Below are positions 6,874 through 7,078 of a stretch of DNA of 7,078 bases, in pieces. The position numbers and the translations under genes are program-made. The stretch is from Chitinophagales bacterium (GTDB taxonomy: Bacteria > Bacteroidota > Bacteroidia > Chitinophagales > JAHDHT01). The notes beneath the pieces are model-generated. The model saw only the letters and a list, made by a program, of their open reading frames with translations. It did no database searches and was not told the origin of the DNA. The stretch is from positions 1 to 7,078 of the forward strand of contig JAHDHT010000007.1 of the NCBI GenBank assembly GCA_020631175.1. The letters run 5' to 3'. Numbering within the stretch: position 1 is the first letter of the stretch; each line of letters opens with the position of its first letter.

Positions 6874-7015
6874 TAAAAACTATTCACTTTGAAAACAAAT
6901 GCGATTAAAAGTATAGTGAAATTCAATTTTAATATAGCATAGTAAAATTACGCTAGAAAATAGAAATAATTAATTTTATAATTTAGTATTTCCATGTGTT
7001 TCTTTAACTAAGATT
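6874..7015. promoter_or_regulatory. Very A+T-rich upstream region of the helicase gene
   Basis: By hand count about 19% of the bases in this region are G or C, well below even the helicase gene, and all frames are closed. It should hold the helicase promoter, read on the minus strand. The nearest match to the Bacteroidota -7 element TAnnTTTG is TACTTTTA on the minus strand (7 of 8 counting the free positions), but no TTTG/TTG -33 element sits at the right distance, so I do not assign a promoter precisely. Confidence 0.4.
6910..6949. repeat. Short direct repeat upstream of the helicase gene
   Basis: AGTATAGTGAAATT (6910-6923) recurs as AGCATAGTAAAATT (6936-6949), matching at 12 of 14 positions with a 26-bp period. 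It lies 37-76 bp upstream of the helicase start. It could be a tandem regulator-binding site or a chance match in DNA that is only about 19% G+C. Confidence 0.3.
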
Positions 7016-7078
7016 TTAGAGGGGCTTTGCTTTGTCTACCGGAGGTAATCTCGTACATTTAAGTATGAATAAAATAGC
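7016..7078 (-). CDS. Possible 3' tail of another minus-strand gene (partial)
   Basis: Read from the right edge on the minus strand, one frame is open for 20 codons, ending ...TRLPPVDKAKPL and stopping with TAA at 7016-7018. The stretch is about 40% G+C against about 19% in the adjoining intergenic DNA, which is what a coding end would look like. If real, the gene is co-directional with the helicase and ends about 142 bp upstream of it. The piece is too short to name, and a second minus frame is also open for 13 codons, so the call is tentative. Confidence 0.3.
   Translation of the reverse strand, partial: AILFILKCTRLPPVDKAKPL

Noticed and set aside
4612..7018. att-like direct repeats flanking the helicase gene
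   Set aside because: TTTATTAGGGAG (4621-4632) loosely resembles TTTTAGAGGGG (7014-7024), but the match is inexact and short, and no integrase or transposase is in the window.
7031..7057. GGAGG (7031-7035) as a Shine-Dalgarno for an ATG at 7055
   Set aside because: The spacing of 19 bases is far too long, strong Shine-Dalgarno sites are not used by the other genes here, and the stretch reads better as the end of a minus-strand frame.

Overview
The window looks like a chromosomal segment of a member of the Bacteroidota, probably close to Flavobacteriales or a related order. The grounds are the low G+C, the scarcity of Shine-Dalgarno sequences before starts, and gene content typical of that phylum: a lipoprotein-type TamA homologue (TamL), a DUF2461 protein, and a secreted protein with a QEWCG motif. 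All five full-length reading frames are intact. I see no rRNA, tRNA, CRISPR array, insertion sequence or convincing riboswitch.

Layout. Bases 22-1551 (+) hold two closely spaced genes, probably one transcript: an uncharacterised exported protein and a cytoplasmic DUF2461/TIGR02453 protein. A convergent gene follows after only 13 bases (1565-2317, -): a SpoU/TrmH-type 2'-O-ribose RNA methyltransferase. It is divergent from tamL (2296-4611, +), an outer-membrane Omp85-superfamily lipoprotein, and the two overlap by 22 bp at their 5' ends if the only reasonable tamL start (GTG) is right. A 90-bp spacer separates tamL from a convergent gene (4702-6873, -) for a 723-residue UvrD/Rep-type (SF1A) helicase. 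This helicase carries an internal restriction-endonuclease-fold-like insertion and a C-terminal four-cysteine zinc ribbon. The last ~205 bp are a very A+T-rich upstream region followed by a more G+C-rich edge that may be the tail of another minus-strand gene.

How the parts relate. The left 4.6 kb reads as ordinary core genome: envelope biogenesis (TamL), RNA modification and two conserved unknowns. The helicase gene is clearly more A+T-rich than its neighbours (about 28% G+C against about 37-45% in lines I counted by hand). It also sits where tamB often follows tamL in this phylum, so the spacer at 4612-4701 may be the junction between core and accessory DNA. The most interesting object is the helicase with its degenerate nuclease-like insertion. 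I do not see a complete multi-gene defence system or other new system in this window, although one could continue past the right edge.
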